From positions 287,775 through 351,774 of the forward strand of contig JAFLSY010000002.1 of the NCBI GenBank assembly GCA_022510745.1: a DNA stretch of 64,000 bases, read 5' to 3'. Under the pieces are notes generated by a model, which worked only from the letters and a program-made list of their open reading frames with translations, had not been told where the DNA came from and did not search any database. The position numbers and the translations under genes were made by a program. The DNA comes from Lachnospiraceae bacterium. Lineage in GTDB: Bacteria; Bacillota; Clostridia; Lachnospirales; Lachnospiraceae. Positions 1 to 7,903 of the stretch are shown here, piece after piece. The stretch's first letter is position 1. Each line of letters starts with the position of its first letter.

Positions 1-343
1 TACAGGCATTAACAGTATTGATGCGCAATCCGAAACGGCCAGATATGAGCTTTTAGCCTACTTGGACCAGCTGGATCAGGCCTTCAAAGCGCTTGCCGAA
101 ATCTCCATTCCGGAGAAATATGCCTACATGGAACAACTTACCTCTGAAGCCAGTTCCTATATGACCACAGCCGTAGAGGCCTATCATGAAGCCTTCGAAG
201 GTGATTCCTATAATGAGTATACTGCGGAATATGCCAGGGAAAACTATGAAAGAGCTTATAAGCGGGTAACCGTACTTCTGCAGCTTTTACGCGGTGAGGA
301 AATCACCGGTGCAGATGTCACCATAGAGCCCGTTTCTCAATAG
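1..343 (+). CDS. 3' end of an unidentified helical protein (partial)
   Basis: The frame is open from the left edge of the window, and 113 residues are visible before the TAG stop. The start lies outside, so the TTG at position 62 is not taken as an initiator. The visible part is acidic and looks wholly helical, rich in Ala, Glu and Tyr, with no cysteine and no membrane segment. It ends with a short Val/Thr/Ile-containing tail. I do not recognise the family. The gene converges on the minus-strand deacetylase gene with only 5 bases between the two stops, and no terminator-like hairpin fits there. It is real coding sequence, but its function is unknown. Confidence 0.6.
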   Translation, partial: TGINSIDAQSETARYELLAYLDQLDQAFKALAEISIPEKYAYMEQLTSEASSYMTTAVEAYHEAFEGDSYNEYTAEYARENYERAYKRVTVLLQLLRGEEITGADVTIEPVSQ

Positions 344-348
344 CCGGA

Positions 349-1149
349 TTATTTTTCTAAAAGATCCGAAAGCGGTCTGAATTCATACCCCATGTTTTCC
401 CATTCCGTGAGCAATTCATCCAGAATTTCTCCGTTGGTCTGGGAAGTACTGTGGAGCAGCACAATGGCGCCGGGATGAATCCGTTTAAGCAGCTTTTCAA
501 AAGCTTCTTCTTTGGTAGGCTGAGCATCCTGATTCCAATCCACATAAGCCAGACTCCAGAAAAAGGTACTATATCCCAATTCCTGTGCCATTCTTAAATT
601 TTCTGTGCTGTATTTTCCTTGAGGCGGTCTGTAATACATGGACAGCTCTTCTCCTGTAATCTCTTTATACAATCTTGCTACCGAATCCATTTCCTTCTGA
701 AAATCTGACATATTTGAGATTTTTGACATGTCCGGATGATGATATGTATGATTTCCTACGCTGTGCCCTTCCTCCGCCATCCTTTTTACAATATCAGGTG
801 CGGACTCTAAAAAATGTCCTACAACAAAGAATGTTGCCGGTGCCCCATGTTTTTTTAAGGCATCCAGAATCGGCTCCGTGTTACCGTTTTCATAACCGCA
901 GTCAAAGGTCAAATAAATCACTTTTTCTTCCGTACCTCCCACATAATACGCATCATATTCAGCAAGTTCCGCTGCCGAAACATTTCCGGTCGGCTGCTTT
1001 CCCTCTCCTCCTGCAAATCCCAGTCCCCAGTTTTCTGCAGAGAGCACTCTCACTTCTGCGTTGGCCTCGACTGAAGAAACGGCATAACCGGCAAACCTTC
1101 CCAGCACAAACATTGTGACAAATAAGAAAAATACCCAGAATTTTTTCAT
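349..1149 (-). CDS. PdaA-like polysaccharide/peptidoglycan deacetylase
   Basis: This is a NodB-type carbohydrate esterase family 4 deacetylase of 266 residues. An N-terminal membrane anchor or signal (about 4-24) places the catalytic domain outside the membrane. Visible motifs are TFDCGYENG (81-89, with the metal/base Asp83), the metal-binding HSVGNHTYHH (129-138), RPPQG (174-178) and LLHS (231-234). The TFDxGYENG form is characteristic of PdaA, which removes acetyl groups from muramic acid during delta-lactam formation in spore cortex, so a cortex role is plausible in this spore former. The family call is secure; the exact substrate is inferred. It lies downstream of the DUF4190/DUF2752 genes on the same strand, behind a hairpin that overlaps its ribosome binding region. 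Confidence 0.88.
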   Translation of the reverse strand: MKKFWVFFLFVTMFVLGRFAGYAVSSVEANAEVRVLSAENWGLGFAGGEGKQPTGNVSAAELAEYDAYYVGGTEEKVIYLTFDCGYENGNTEPILDALKKHGAPATFFVVGHFLESAPDIVKRMAEEGHSVGNHTYHHPDMSKISNMSDFQKEMDSVARLYKEITGEELSMYYRPPQGKYSTENLRMAQELGYSTFFWSLAYVDWNQDAQPTKEEAFEKLLKRIHPGAIVLLHSTSQTNGEILDELLTEWENMGYEFRPLSDLLEK

Positions 1150-1150
1150 A

Positions 1151-1179
1151 AAAAAAGCCTCTAATATCTCTTGTTAGAG
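1151..1179 (-). terminator. Terminator-like hairpin immediately upstream of the deacetylase start
   Basis: On the minus strand a 6-bp stem (CTCTAA/TTAGAG) with a 9-nt loop is followed by GCTTTTTT and then directly by the deacetylase ATG. The AGAGG of the stem is also the only ribosome-binding-like sequence for that gene. It could end the upstream transcript, or it could hide the ribosome binding site. The stem is short, so either effect would be weak. Confidence 0.35.
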
Positions 1180-1248
1180 TATATTAAAGACCCTTTTTAT
1201 TCATGACTTGTTATTTTAATGCAAATCCATCCCTTTGATCTTGTGTGA

Positions 1249-1683
1249 TTATCCCATTAGATAAATTCCTTTTGCCAGAATTAATGCATTCTTAACAATC
1301 CAATTTATCAATATAATACCTATCATAATGTAGAAATAAATCGGTCGAAAAAGCATTGCCTTAACCCTGCCCTTTGTCAGGATGCTTAAGGTATGAGAAA
1401 TCATGTAGCAAAGTACAAGTATTCCCGTATATGGAACAACCGGATGATAAACAAAACTTTGGTACAACTGCCCATGCAACAAGAAATTCACTGCCCTTGT
1501 CCCACCACAGCCGGGACAATACAGTCCTGCCACGGTATAGAGCGTACAAGGCAACGGACTTAATTCGGTAATAGAAATATGCAGCATGGACAATATGAAA
1601 TAGCCTATACCAAAGACGACACACAGTCCCACACAAACATAATAGCAATTTCTTGACAGGCGCAGTATATACGTATCCGCCAT
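1249..1683 (-). CDS. DUF2752 family membrane protein
   Basis: A 144-residue integral membrane protein with the family signature CPGCGGTRA at residues 56-64, followed by a His/Pro-containing stretch (YHPVVPYTG). There are four probable membrane segments, near 13-33, 45-55, 78-100 and 112-135. DUF2752 proteins have no established biochemical role; the Cys motif suggests metal or redox binding, but that is inference. It starts at ATG with a weak GGGAT ribosome site 14 bases after the stop of a DUF4190 gene. It is therefore probably co-transcribed with that cluster, an association often seen in Clostridia. Confidence 0.85.
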   Translation of the reverse strand: MADTYILRLSRNCYYVCVGLCVVFGIGYFILSMLHISITELSPLPCTLYTVAGLYCPGCGGTRAVNFLLHGQLYQSFVYHPVVPYTGILVLCYMISHTLSILTKGRVKAMLFRPIYFYIMIGIILINWIVKNALILAKGIYLMG

Positions 1684-1697
1684 GATCTAAATCCCTT

Positions 1698-2009
1698 TTA
1701 TAATCCTAACGCACTGAAGAATGCCACACCGGTTACAATGATGATCACTGCCGGAATCAAGGCAATGATACCACAAACCAGACCTGCAACAGCCATACCG
1801 GTACCGCCCAATTTCTTTGCCAGAGATACAGCACCCAAGATAACTGCAAGCAAGGCCATCAGAACAGGCAAATAAGGTACACAGCAAGCCAATAATAAGC
1901 CCAGAATACCAAGAACCATAGAAGCAATCGCCAATCCCATACTCTTAGGAGGCTCCTGAGGCATCATAGGCTGCTGATAAATCGGCTGCTGAAAATTATT
2001 ATTATCCAT
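1698..2009 (-). CDS. DUF4190-type small membrane protein
   Basis: 103 residues: a Gln/Pro/Met-rich cytoplasmic-like head (about 1-23), then two long hydrophobic segments (about 25-62 and 70-100) rich in Gly, Ala, Leu and Val. The repeated GLAIASMVLGILGLL pattern, then GMAVAGLVCGIIAL, is typical of the DUF4190 family. The function of the family is not known. A clear GGAGG precedes the ATG. It is the third of three homologous genes in a row (3182 to 1698), which suggests local duplication. A long perfect hairpin separates it from the second copy. Confidence 0.85.
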   Translation of the reverse strand: MDNNNFQQPIYQQPMMPQEPPKSMGLAIASMVLGILGLLLACCVPYLPVLMALLAVILGAVSLAKKLGGTGMAVAGLVCGIIALIPAVIIIVTGVAFFSALGL

Positions 2010-2040
2010 TTTATTTTCCTCCGTAAATGAAACTAAAATG

Positions 2041-2077
2041 ATACAGCGGTGTAAACAATCTGTTTACACCGCTGTAT
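2041..2077 (-). other. Perfect 16-bp inverted repeat between two DUF4190 genes
   Basis: Arms ATACAGCGGTGTAAAC (2041-2056) and its exact complement (2062-2077) are separated by a 5-nt loop. Downstream on the minus strand the sequence is CATTTTAG and not a proper U-run, so this is a weak terminator or an RNA-processing or stabilising hairpin within the DUF4190 transcript. Confidence 0.55.
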
Positions 2078-2086
2078 GTAAACTTA

Positions 2087-2416
2087 TTACCTATATGAGT
2101 TCAAAAGTTGATTCAGCGAATTGTTGGCTGACTGAAGAAAAATAATGCCAATAATCCAGCTGATTACGCTCCAGCCGCATGCAACAATTGACACAATAAG
2201 AGCAGCTGTTCCGAACTTGGTCTTGTTGTTCTTGTTGCCCATCACACCCAGAACCACACCGATAATACCAAGGATAAGGCCGAATAAACCGCTGCAGCAT
2301 CCTACAACAATACCTACAATACCCAGAACCAAAGCTGCGATAGACATACCGCTGGGCTTTCCACTCTCAGGCTGTAAGCCTGCAGGCTGTTGATAGTTAA
2401 AATTCTGTCCGTCCAT
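2087..2416 (-). CDS. DUF4190-type small membrane protein
   Basis: 109 residues with a Gln/Pro/Gly-rich head (1-24) and two membrane segments (about 26-58 and 68-97). It contains the GMSIAALVLGIVGIVVG and TKFGTAALIVSIVA patterns seen in its neighbours. It is homologous to the genes at 1698-2009 and 2502-3182. RBS GGAGGAAG precedes the ATG. Role unknown; the name reflects family resemblance only. The conserved small head plus membrane hairpin suggests a membrane-organising or regulatory protein, but nothing in the sequence proves it. Confidence 0.85.
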   Translation of the reverse strand: MDGQNFNYQQPAGLQPESGKPSGMSIAALVLGIVGIVVGCCSGLFGLILGIIGVVLGVMGNKNNKTKFGTAALIVSIVACGWSVISWIIGIIFLQSANNSLNQLLNSYR

Positions 2417-2501
2417 AGTAACTTCTTCCTCCTCTAATAATAATTTATAATATTTTCCTCCGGTTTCCCTTAGAAAAGATTATACCGATTCATCTCCTGC
2501 C

Positions 2502-3182
2502 CTAAGACATCATTACTCCAATAAACAGAACCGAACTTAATAAACACCCGATAATACTACATACCAAACCTGCAACCGCCATTCCTTTTCCATCATTTTG
2601 TTTTGCAATGGCGGCAATACTGAGAATCAAACCGGGTATTGCCAAAATCAGGTCAAACACCATAAAAATACAAAGCAATATGGAAAGGATTCCGCAAATC
2701 ATTCCGGCAATCGCCAGTCCCTGTCCTCCTGTACTCTGCGCCTGCCCCGCTGCTATAGGAGCATAGGACTGATATGGCGTATAGGACTGTCCGCCGGTAT
2801 AATTAGAAGCCTGCTGGTAAGGTGTATATCCTGTCGTTGCGGTATTTCTTGCTTTTCCCGTATTGTTCATCCAAGATTCGGTGTATGTATACTGCCCTGC
2901 ATAGGGATTTTGCTGCATAGGCTGCTGTTCCGCATAAGGATTCCCTTGCATGGGTTGCTGTTCCGCATAGGGGTTATTGGTCTGCACAGGCTGCTCCATA
3001 TAGGAATTCGTCTGCATGGATTGCTGCGCATAGGGATTGTCCTGTATAGTCGCCTGCTGGCCTGTATAGAAAGTTGACTGTATGGGCTGCTGCTCCGCAT
3101 AGGGATTGCCCTGCATGGGCTGCTCCATATATGGATTGGTCTGTTGCCCCGTATAAGGATTCTGTAAATGATTATTATCCAT
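2502..3182 (-). CDS. DUF4190-type membrane protein with Gln/Pro/Tyr repeat head
   Basis: 226 residues, the longest of the three DUF4190 homologues. Residues about 8-100 are a low-complexity tail built from units such as NPYAEQQPMQ, NPYMEQPMQ and NSYMEQPVQ. Then come a Tyr/Ser/Gln linker (100-150) and two membrane segments (about 155-190 and 196-224) carrying QGLAIAGMICGIL and GMAVAGLVCSIIG. The head is probably disordered and may bind partners or extend from the membrane. The repeat number is likely to vary between strains. ATG with GGTGAGG ribosome site. First gene of the DUF4190-DUF2752-deacetylase run. Confidence 0.85.
   Translation of the reverse strand: MDNNHLQNPYTGQQTNPYMEQPMQGNPYAEQQPIQSTFYTGQQATIQDNPYAQQSMQTNSYMEQPVQTNNPYAEQQPMQGNPYAEQQPMQQNPYAGQYTYTESWMNNTGKARNTATTGYTPYQQASNYTGGQSYTPYQSYAPIAAGQAQSTGGQGLAIAGMICGILSILLCIFMVFDLILAIPGLILSIAAIAKQNDGKGMAVAGLVCSIIGCLLSSVLFIGVMMS
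2886..3163 (-). repeat. Degenerate in-frame repeats encoding NPYAEQQPMQ-like units
   Basis: About eight imperfect units of 24-33 bases, coding for (N/S)xYxEQ(Q)PMQ variants, lie inside the first DUF4190 gene. All unit lengths keep the frame, so expansion or contraction would change the head length without disrupting the protein. Confidence 0.75.
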
Positions 3183-3399
3183 TTCCTCACCTACACATTC
3201 TGCCAGCCTTTTAATTTGTATCGATGCTTGCTTTCCTATAAACCGCAGAGTATTCTACTCTACGACAAAATACGTCTACACGACACACTATTATAAATTT
3301 ACAGAACAAAGCGTAATTTGTCAAGCTATTCGGGCAAAAAAATAAAGTAAATTATAAGAAAGTGTAAAATTTTTATAAAGAAGGTGAGGTACTTGTTTT

Positions 3400-3567
3400 A
3401 TGACTGTTTCTGCGGACCCAAACACGCTGTTTTCGGAAATTACCGACACATGGCTGGAAAGTATATGGCGGTTTGAAATTTTACGGCGGACTATTTGGTG
3501 GCATCCGGTAAGAGGAAGAAGACTGTCACCTGCAGAACATACAGAAAGAACTCAGCCGGTCAGATGA
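3400..3567 (+). CDS. Candidate 55-residue Trp/Arg-rich small protein
   Basis: ATG at 3400 follows AAGGTGAGG by 9 bases, a good ribosome binding site. The 55-codon frame ends in TGA inside a strong terminator hairpin (3551-3576). Residues 18-45 hold four Trp and many Arg (for example RRTIWWHP), with a basic Pro/Arg tail. It has no signal peptide or known domain. Ribosome site, frame and stop-overlapping terminator fit together like a small gene or leader unit, but I do not recognise the protein and no clear promoter is visible. It could be a coincidental frame upstream of the shared terminator. Confidence 0.4.
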   Translation: MTVSADPNTLFSEITDTWLESIWRFEILRRTIWWHPVRGRRLSPAEHTERTQPVR

Positions 3568-3582
3568 CCGGCTGAGCTTTTT
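3551..3582. terminator. Terminator shared by the 55-codon frame and the chemoreceptor gene
   Basis: A self-complementary block CTCAGCCGGT...ACCGGCTGAG, followed by CTTTTT on the plus strand and TTCTTT on the minus strand. It lies between converging frames and probably works in both directions, more strongly on plus. Confidence 0.75.
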
Positions 3583-3590
3583 ATCCAAAT

Positions 3591-5057
3591 CTACAATTCC
3601 GATAAAGTAACCATATTCTCCGAAATTTCTCTGATAGAATCCGCAAACTTATGAACGACCTTAACGTTTTGATCACTCATTCTGTGCGCCTCATTGATGC
3701 TCGCACTAATCTCCTCACTTCCAGATGACAGTATATTGATACTGTCAACAATAAGTCCGTTCGCTTTCATCAACTCGGACATTTTCGTTTCAACCATGTG
3801 GATATTGTCGGATAATACGTCCGCTTTATCATGAATGATACTAAACTGCTCTTCCGTACTCTTCACCAGTCTGTGCTCTTCATTGGACAACGCAACGTTC
3901 TGTTGTACTTTTGCAGTCACCAGATTCGCATCACGGCTCAGTTCATTTAAGATTACCGCAATAATATCTGTCTCTTTCTTGGTCTGCTCCGATAGATTCC
4001 TGATCTCGTCAGCAACGACTGCAAACCCTTTTCCCGCTTCACCCGCTCTTGCGGCTTCTATGGAAGCGTTCAATGCCAAGAGATTCGTCTGACTTGAAAT
4101 GTTAACGATCACGTCTACTACACCGCGTACTTCGTCCGATTTCGCTTTCAGAGTATCTGCCGCCGCTTCCATATCCTGCACTTCAACAATTGCCGAGTCA
4201 ACGGTATTCATCAACTCATCCATCGCTTTCATACTTGTTTTCAGTGCTTCTTCAATATCATCCATATATCCGACTATCTGCGCCGTCTGCGCATATACTT
4301 CATCTATCGTTCCCTGAATCATATGGGTCTGATCGGTCTGCTGTGCAACGGCACTCACTACGCTGTCCATTCCGGCGGCTATATCTCCCATAGCAGAATT
4401 GACGCTCTCTGTCATTTGCAATGTTTCATTGACATCATCAACTGCAGTTCTCGTCCTTCCTTCTACATTACCCGCTACGGTCTTTATCCTGTCGGCTGTT
4501 TTCATATTAGCATCCATGACAGTAGTCAATTCCTCCGTAGACTCCGTAAAAAATCCCTGCAGGATTTTGATACCCGTAACAGCTGCCAATATGGTGAGTA
4601 TCGTGATGATCAATTCAATCATATTGGCCTCAATCACATCATTTATATTCTCTGCACCCGCAAAATTCATGATGATACGCACCAGGTTTGCACATCCATA
4701 CAAACTGCTGATAATCAAAATCAACTTTCGATCCATAAGGAAAACCATAACTACCATAATCGGTATCATATACGGATATGCTGCACCGGAAGCTGACATC
4801 CATAACATAACTATATATACAAGAGAAAAGCCAATGCCTACACAGAAAGGATACTTCTTCGTTGACCTAAACCGAAAATACATAAAAAAGCAGAGTGCAT
4901 AAACCAGAAAATTCATCACTAGAGGCACCACACTGAATAACACCGGCAATTCTGACAGCTTAAGCTGTGAAACCAGCCCGATCGTGATAAATACCGTCGT
5001 AACCGAATGCACAATAAATAGCAGTTTCCCTGTCCTTTGTAAATGTCTTTCCTTCAT
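3591..5057 (-). CDS. Methyl-accepting chemotaxis protein
   Basis: 488 residues. Residues 12-165 contain about six hydrophobic segments and only short loops, so the sensor is membrane-embedded with no periplasmic-type ligand domain. No clear HAMP domain is seen. Residues 180-488 are a coiled-coil signalling domain. The conserved hairpin tip is at 319-362 ([22 protein letters not shown] begins it; cited in part) and contains the CheA/CheW contact region. There is no C-terminal CheR-binding pentapeptide. It relays a membrane-sensed signal to CheA. It is a single gene between a terminator and an AT-rich upstream region; RBS AAGGGG. Confidence 0.93.
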   Translation of the reverse strand: MKERHLQRTGKLLFIVHSVTTVFITIGLVSQLKLSELPVLFSVVPLVMNFLVYALCFFMYFRFRSTKKYPFCVGIGFSLVYIVMLWMSASGAAYPYMIPIMVVMVFLMDRKLILIISSLYGCANLVRIIMNFAGAENINDVIEANMIELIITILTILAAVTGIKILQGFFTESTEELTTVMDANMKTADRIKTVAGNVEGRTRTAVDDVNETLQMTESVNSAMGDIAAGMDSVVSAVAQQTDQTHMIQGTIDEVYAQTAQIVGYMDDIEEALKTSMKAMDELMNTVDSAIVEVQDMEAAADTLKAKSDEVRGVVDVIVNISSQTNLLALNASIEAARAGEAGKGFAVVADEIRNLSEQTKKETDIIAVILNELSRDANLVTAKVQQNVALSNEEHRLVKSTEEQFSIIHDKADVLSDNIHMVETKMSELMKANGLIVDSINILSSGSEEISASINEAHRMSDQNVKVVHKFADSIREISENMVTLSEL

Positions 5058-5195
5058 CTGATTTTCCCCTTTTCAACTTTTACACAATTTAATTCTTCAT
5101 TTATAATTATACATGATCCTAATATCTAAGGACTGTCTTTATATTATCATTTCACAATTTAAAAAACAACTCCATTCATCAGAAAAAGCAAAATA

Positions 5196-5232
5196 GAAAT
5201 AAAACCTCCCTCAGATTTCTCCAAGGGAGGTT
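5196..5232 (-). terminator. Terminator after the GGGtGRT gene
   Basis: On the minus strand a 9-bp stem AACCTCCCT/AGGGAGGTT is followed by TTATTT. It closes the nifU-like/GGGtGRT operon. Confidence 0.8.
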
Positions 5233-5293
5233 AAAAACCATTGATTTTACTAGCATTTTTGCTTAGAACTTCCTCAGCCCAAAAGCTTTCAAA

Positions 5294-6304
5294 TTAAAAT
5301 TTTCCAGCTTTTGCAGCTTCCTCAATAAGCACTGCTACTGCAACGGTAGCGCCAACCATGGGGTTGTTGCCCATACCGATCAGACCCATCATCTCAACGT
5401 GTGCGGGAACGGAGGAAGAACCTGCGAACTGCGCATCGGAGTGCATACGGCCTAAAGTATCGGTAAATCCGTAGGATGCAGGACCTGCAGCCATGTTATC
5501 GGGATGTAAGGTACGCCCTGTACCGCCGCCGGAAGCAACAGAGAAGTACTTCTTTCCTTCTTCGGTTCTCTCCTTCTTGTATGTACCTGCAACAGGATGC
5601 TGGAATCTGGTAGGATTGGTAGAGTTACCGGTAATGGATACGTCTACATTTTCCTTCCACATGATAGCAACACCTTCGGGCACGCTGTTTGCACCATAGC
5701 AATTTACCTTGGAACGAAGTCCGTCGGAGTAAGGAATACGCTCAATTTCCTTCACGGTATTGGTATAGGGATCGTACTCAGTCTCTACAAAAGTAAAGCC
5801 GTTGATACGGGAAATAATCTTTGCAGCGTCCTTTCCAAGACCGTTTAAGATAACACGCAGAGGTTTCTGGCGAACCTTGTTAGCCTTCTCTGCAATACCG
5901 ATAGCGCCCTCTGCTGCTGCGAAGGACTCATGTCCTGCCAGGAAACAGAAGCAGTCGGTATCCTCTTCCAAAAGCATCTTACCCAGATTGCCGTGGCCAA
6001 GACCTACCTTACGGGTGTCTGCTACGGAGCCGGGAATACAGAATGCCTGTAAGCCCTCACCGATAGCTGCTGCAGCCTCGGATGCCTTTCTTGCGCCCTT
6101 CTTGATAGCGATGGCCGCGCCTACGGTATAAGCCCAGCAAGCGTTCTCAAAACAGATGGGCTGAATCTTCTTTACCTGGTCATAAACCTCCAGGCCGGCA
6201 TCCTTGGTAATCTTCTCAGCTTCTTCGATAGAGGAGATACCATAGCTGTTTAATACTTCGTTGATTTTATCAATACGTCTTTCATATGATTCAAATAAAG
6301 CCAT
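5294..6304 (-). CDS. GGGtGRT family protein
   Basis: 336 residues. The family-naming motif GGGTGRT is at 259-265, followed by LHPDNMA. Other conserved-looking stretches are GLGHGNLGKML (101-111), CFCFLAGHESFAAAEGA (118-134) and NPTRFQHPVAGTY (230-242). Its biochemical role is not established. It follows an Fe-S scaffold homologue by 20 bases with its own AAGGAGG ribosome site, and this pair recurs in Clostridia, so a part in Fe-S or other metal-centre assembly is a reasonable inference. Four to five cysteines (51, 56, 89, 118, 120) could serve that role. The operon ends at a strong terminator. Confidence 0.9.
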   Translation of the reverse strand: MALFESYERRIDKINEVLNSYGISSIEEAEKITKDAGLEVYDQVKKIQPICFENACWAYTVGAAIAIKKGARKASEAAAAIGEGLQAFCIPGSVADTRKVGLGHGNLGKMLLEEDTDCFCFLAGHESFAAAEGAIGIAEKANKVRQKPLRVILNGLGKDAAKIISRINGFTFVETEYDPYTNTVKEIERIPYSDGLRSKVNCYGANSVPEGVAIMWKENVDVSITGNSTNPTRFQHPVAGTYKKERTEEGKKYFSVASGGGTGRTLHPDNMAAGPASYGFTDTLGRMHSDAQFAGSSSVPAHVEMMGLIGMGNNPMVGATVAVAVLIEEAAKAGKF

Positions 6305-6324
6305 TTTTACTGTCCTCCTTCACC

Positions 6325-7017
6325 TTATTCTTTTCTGGGATCGATAATCTTTACCGCATCGTCCACACGGCCGTACTGGCCCTTTGCCTTCTCCCATGCG
6401 GTAGTGGGATCGTCGCCCTTCTTGATGAAGTCAGTCATCTTTCCAAGACTTACAAACTGATAACCGATGATCTGATCGTCCTTATCTAAAGCAATACCGG
6501 TTACATAGCCCTCTGCCATTTCCAGATAACGGGGACCCTTTGCCAGTGTTCCGTACATGGTACCTACCTGGCTTCTTAAGCCCTTGCCCAAATCCTCCAG
6601 ACCGGCGCCCACAGGCAGACCGTCCTCAGAAAATGCGCTCTGGGAACGTCCGTAAACAATCTGTAAAAACAGTTCTCTCATAGCAGTGTTGATGGCGTCA
6701 CACACCAGGTCGGTATTTAATGCTTCCATTACGGTCAGGCCGGGGAGAATCTCCGCAGCCATAGCAGCGGAATGCGTCATACCGGAGCAGCCGATGGTCT
6801 CTACCAGAGCTTCCTGAATAATACCTTCCTTTACGTTCAGGGACAGTTTGCAGGCACCCTGCTGGGGAGCGCACCAGCCCACACCGTGTGTGAAACCGGA
6901 GATATCTTCCACTCTCTTGGCCTGAACCCATTTTGCTTCTTCGGGAATAGGTGCACAGCCATGATGTACGCCCTGCGCTACCGGGCACATTTCTTCAACT
7001 TCCTTTGAATAAATCAT
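6325..7017 (-). CDS. NifU/IscU-like iron-sulfur cluster assembly scaffold protein
   Basis: 230 residues, resembling the NifU N-terminal/IscU fold: HGVGWCAPQQGACKLSLNV (about 44-62), then VETIGCSGMTHSAAMAAEIL (about 73-92). Cysteines and a following Ser/Ala helix sit where IscU scaffolds bind a transient cluster. An extra N-terminal segment with Cys11 and Cys21 and a longer C-terminal half distinguish it from canonical IscU (about 130 residues). No cysteine desulfurase gene is adjacent. It is translationally close to the GGGtGRT gene downstream and probably works with that protein. RBS AAAGGAG, ATG start. Confidence 0.85.
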   Translation of the reverse strand: MIYSKEVEEMCPVAQGVHHGCAPIPEEAKWVQAKRVEDISGFTHGVGWCAPQQGACKLSLNVKEGIIQEALVETIGCSGMTHSAAMAAEILPGLTVMEALNTDLVCDAINTAMRELFLQIVYGRSQSAFSEDGLPVGAGLEDLGKGLRSQVGTMYGTLAKGPRYLEMAEGYVTGIALDKDDQIIGYQFVSLGKMTDFIKKGDDPTTAWEKAKGQYGRVDDAVKIIDPRKE

Positions 7018-7108
7018 GTGAAATCTCCTTTCAAAATTAAAGTTCCTTTTCGTATCATTTTCTCATATTTATGGCAAAAAATCCAGCCCTTTTTCCAAAA
7101 ATCAGATA

Positions 7109-7903
7109 TTATGACAAAATCATTCTGTCATTGGCAAATTCACCTCCGCTGACCTCTTCGAACTTATGTAGTAAATCCGCAACCGTCAGCTTCTTTTTTT
7201 CTTCTCCCGACACATCATAGATGATCCTGCCCTCATGCATCATGACCAGACGGTTTCCGTGTGCAATGGCATCCTTCATGTTGTGGGTGATCATAATGGT
7301 TGTCAGATTGTCTTTCTTCACAATACGGTCAGTGGCATCCAATACCTTTGCCGCAGTCTTTGGATCTAACGCTGCCGTATGCTCATCTAAAAGTAAGAGT
7401 CTGGGTTTCTGCAACGTAGCCATTAAAAGTGTCAGCGCCTGCCTTTGTCCGCCGGATAAAAGTCCAACGCCCGTTGTCAGACGGTTCTCCAGGCCCAGAT
7501 CCAGAATCTGCAGCTGCTCCTTATAGAACGCTCTCTCCTTATTGGTGATACCGATCTTTAGGGTACGTCTTGCGCCTCTTCTGGCAGCCAGCGCCAAATT
7601 TTCTTCAATCTGCATACTGGCGGCTGTGCCCGTCATGGGATCCTGAAAGACTCTTCCCAAATATTTTGCACGCTTGTGTTCGGAAAGTCTGGTGACGTCA
7701 ATGTCATCAATCCGAATACTGCCCTCATCTACAAACCATGTTCCGGCTATGGCATTTAACATGGTGGATTTACCGGCGCCGTTTCCGCCTATGACAGTTA
7801 CGAAATCTCCCTCCTGCAAATGCAGATTCAGTCCATCTAACGCTGTTTTTTCATTGACGGTTCCCGCATTGAATGTTTTCTTTAAACCGATCAGATCAAG
7901 CAC
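7109..7903 (-). CDS. ABC transporter ATP-binding protein (TrpXYZ-like importer)
   Basis: 264 residues from the GTG at 7903, chosen because GGTGAG lies 6 bases upstream; a GTG three codons earlier (7912) is possible. Walker A GGNGAGKST, signature LSGGQRQALTL and Walker B LLLLDEHTAALDP are all present. The gene overlaps the end of the permease gene, so the two are translationally coupled. The family is that of the putative tryptophan/tyrosine importers studied as TrpXYZ in streptococci. Here the amino-acid substrate is inferred from family only. Confidence 0.9.
   Translation of the reverse strand: MLDLIGLKKTFNAGTVNEKTALDGLNLHLQEGDFVTVIGGNGAGKSTMLNAIAGTWFVDEGSIRIDDIDVTRLSEHKRAKYLGRVFQDPMTGTAASMQIEENLALAARRGARRTLKIGITNKERAFYKEQLQILDLGLENRLTTGVGLLSGGQRQALTLLMATLQKPRLLLLDEHTAALDPKTAAKVLDATDRIVKKDNLTTIMITHNMKDAIAHGNRLVMMHEGRIIYDVSGEEKKKLTVADLLHKFEEVSGGEFANDRMILS

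Noticed and set aside
2598..3190. Possible CRISPR-like or tandem DNA repeat at 2.9-3.16 kb
   Set aside because: Units vary in length and sequence, lack constant spacers and are explained by protein repeats in frame.
5058..5160. Sigma-28 promoter for the chemoreceptor gene
   Set aside because: A TAAA is present, but no GCCGATAA-like minus-10 lies at the right distance.
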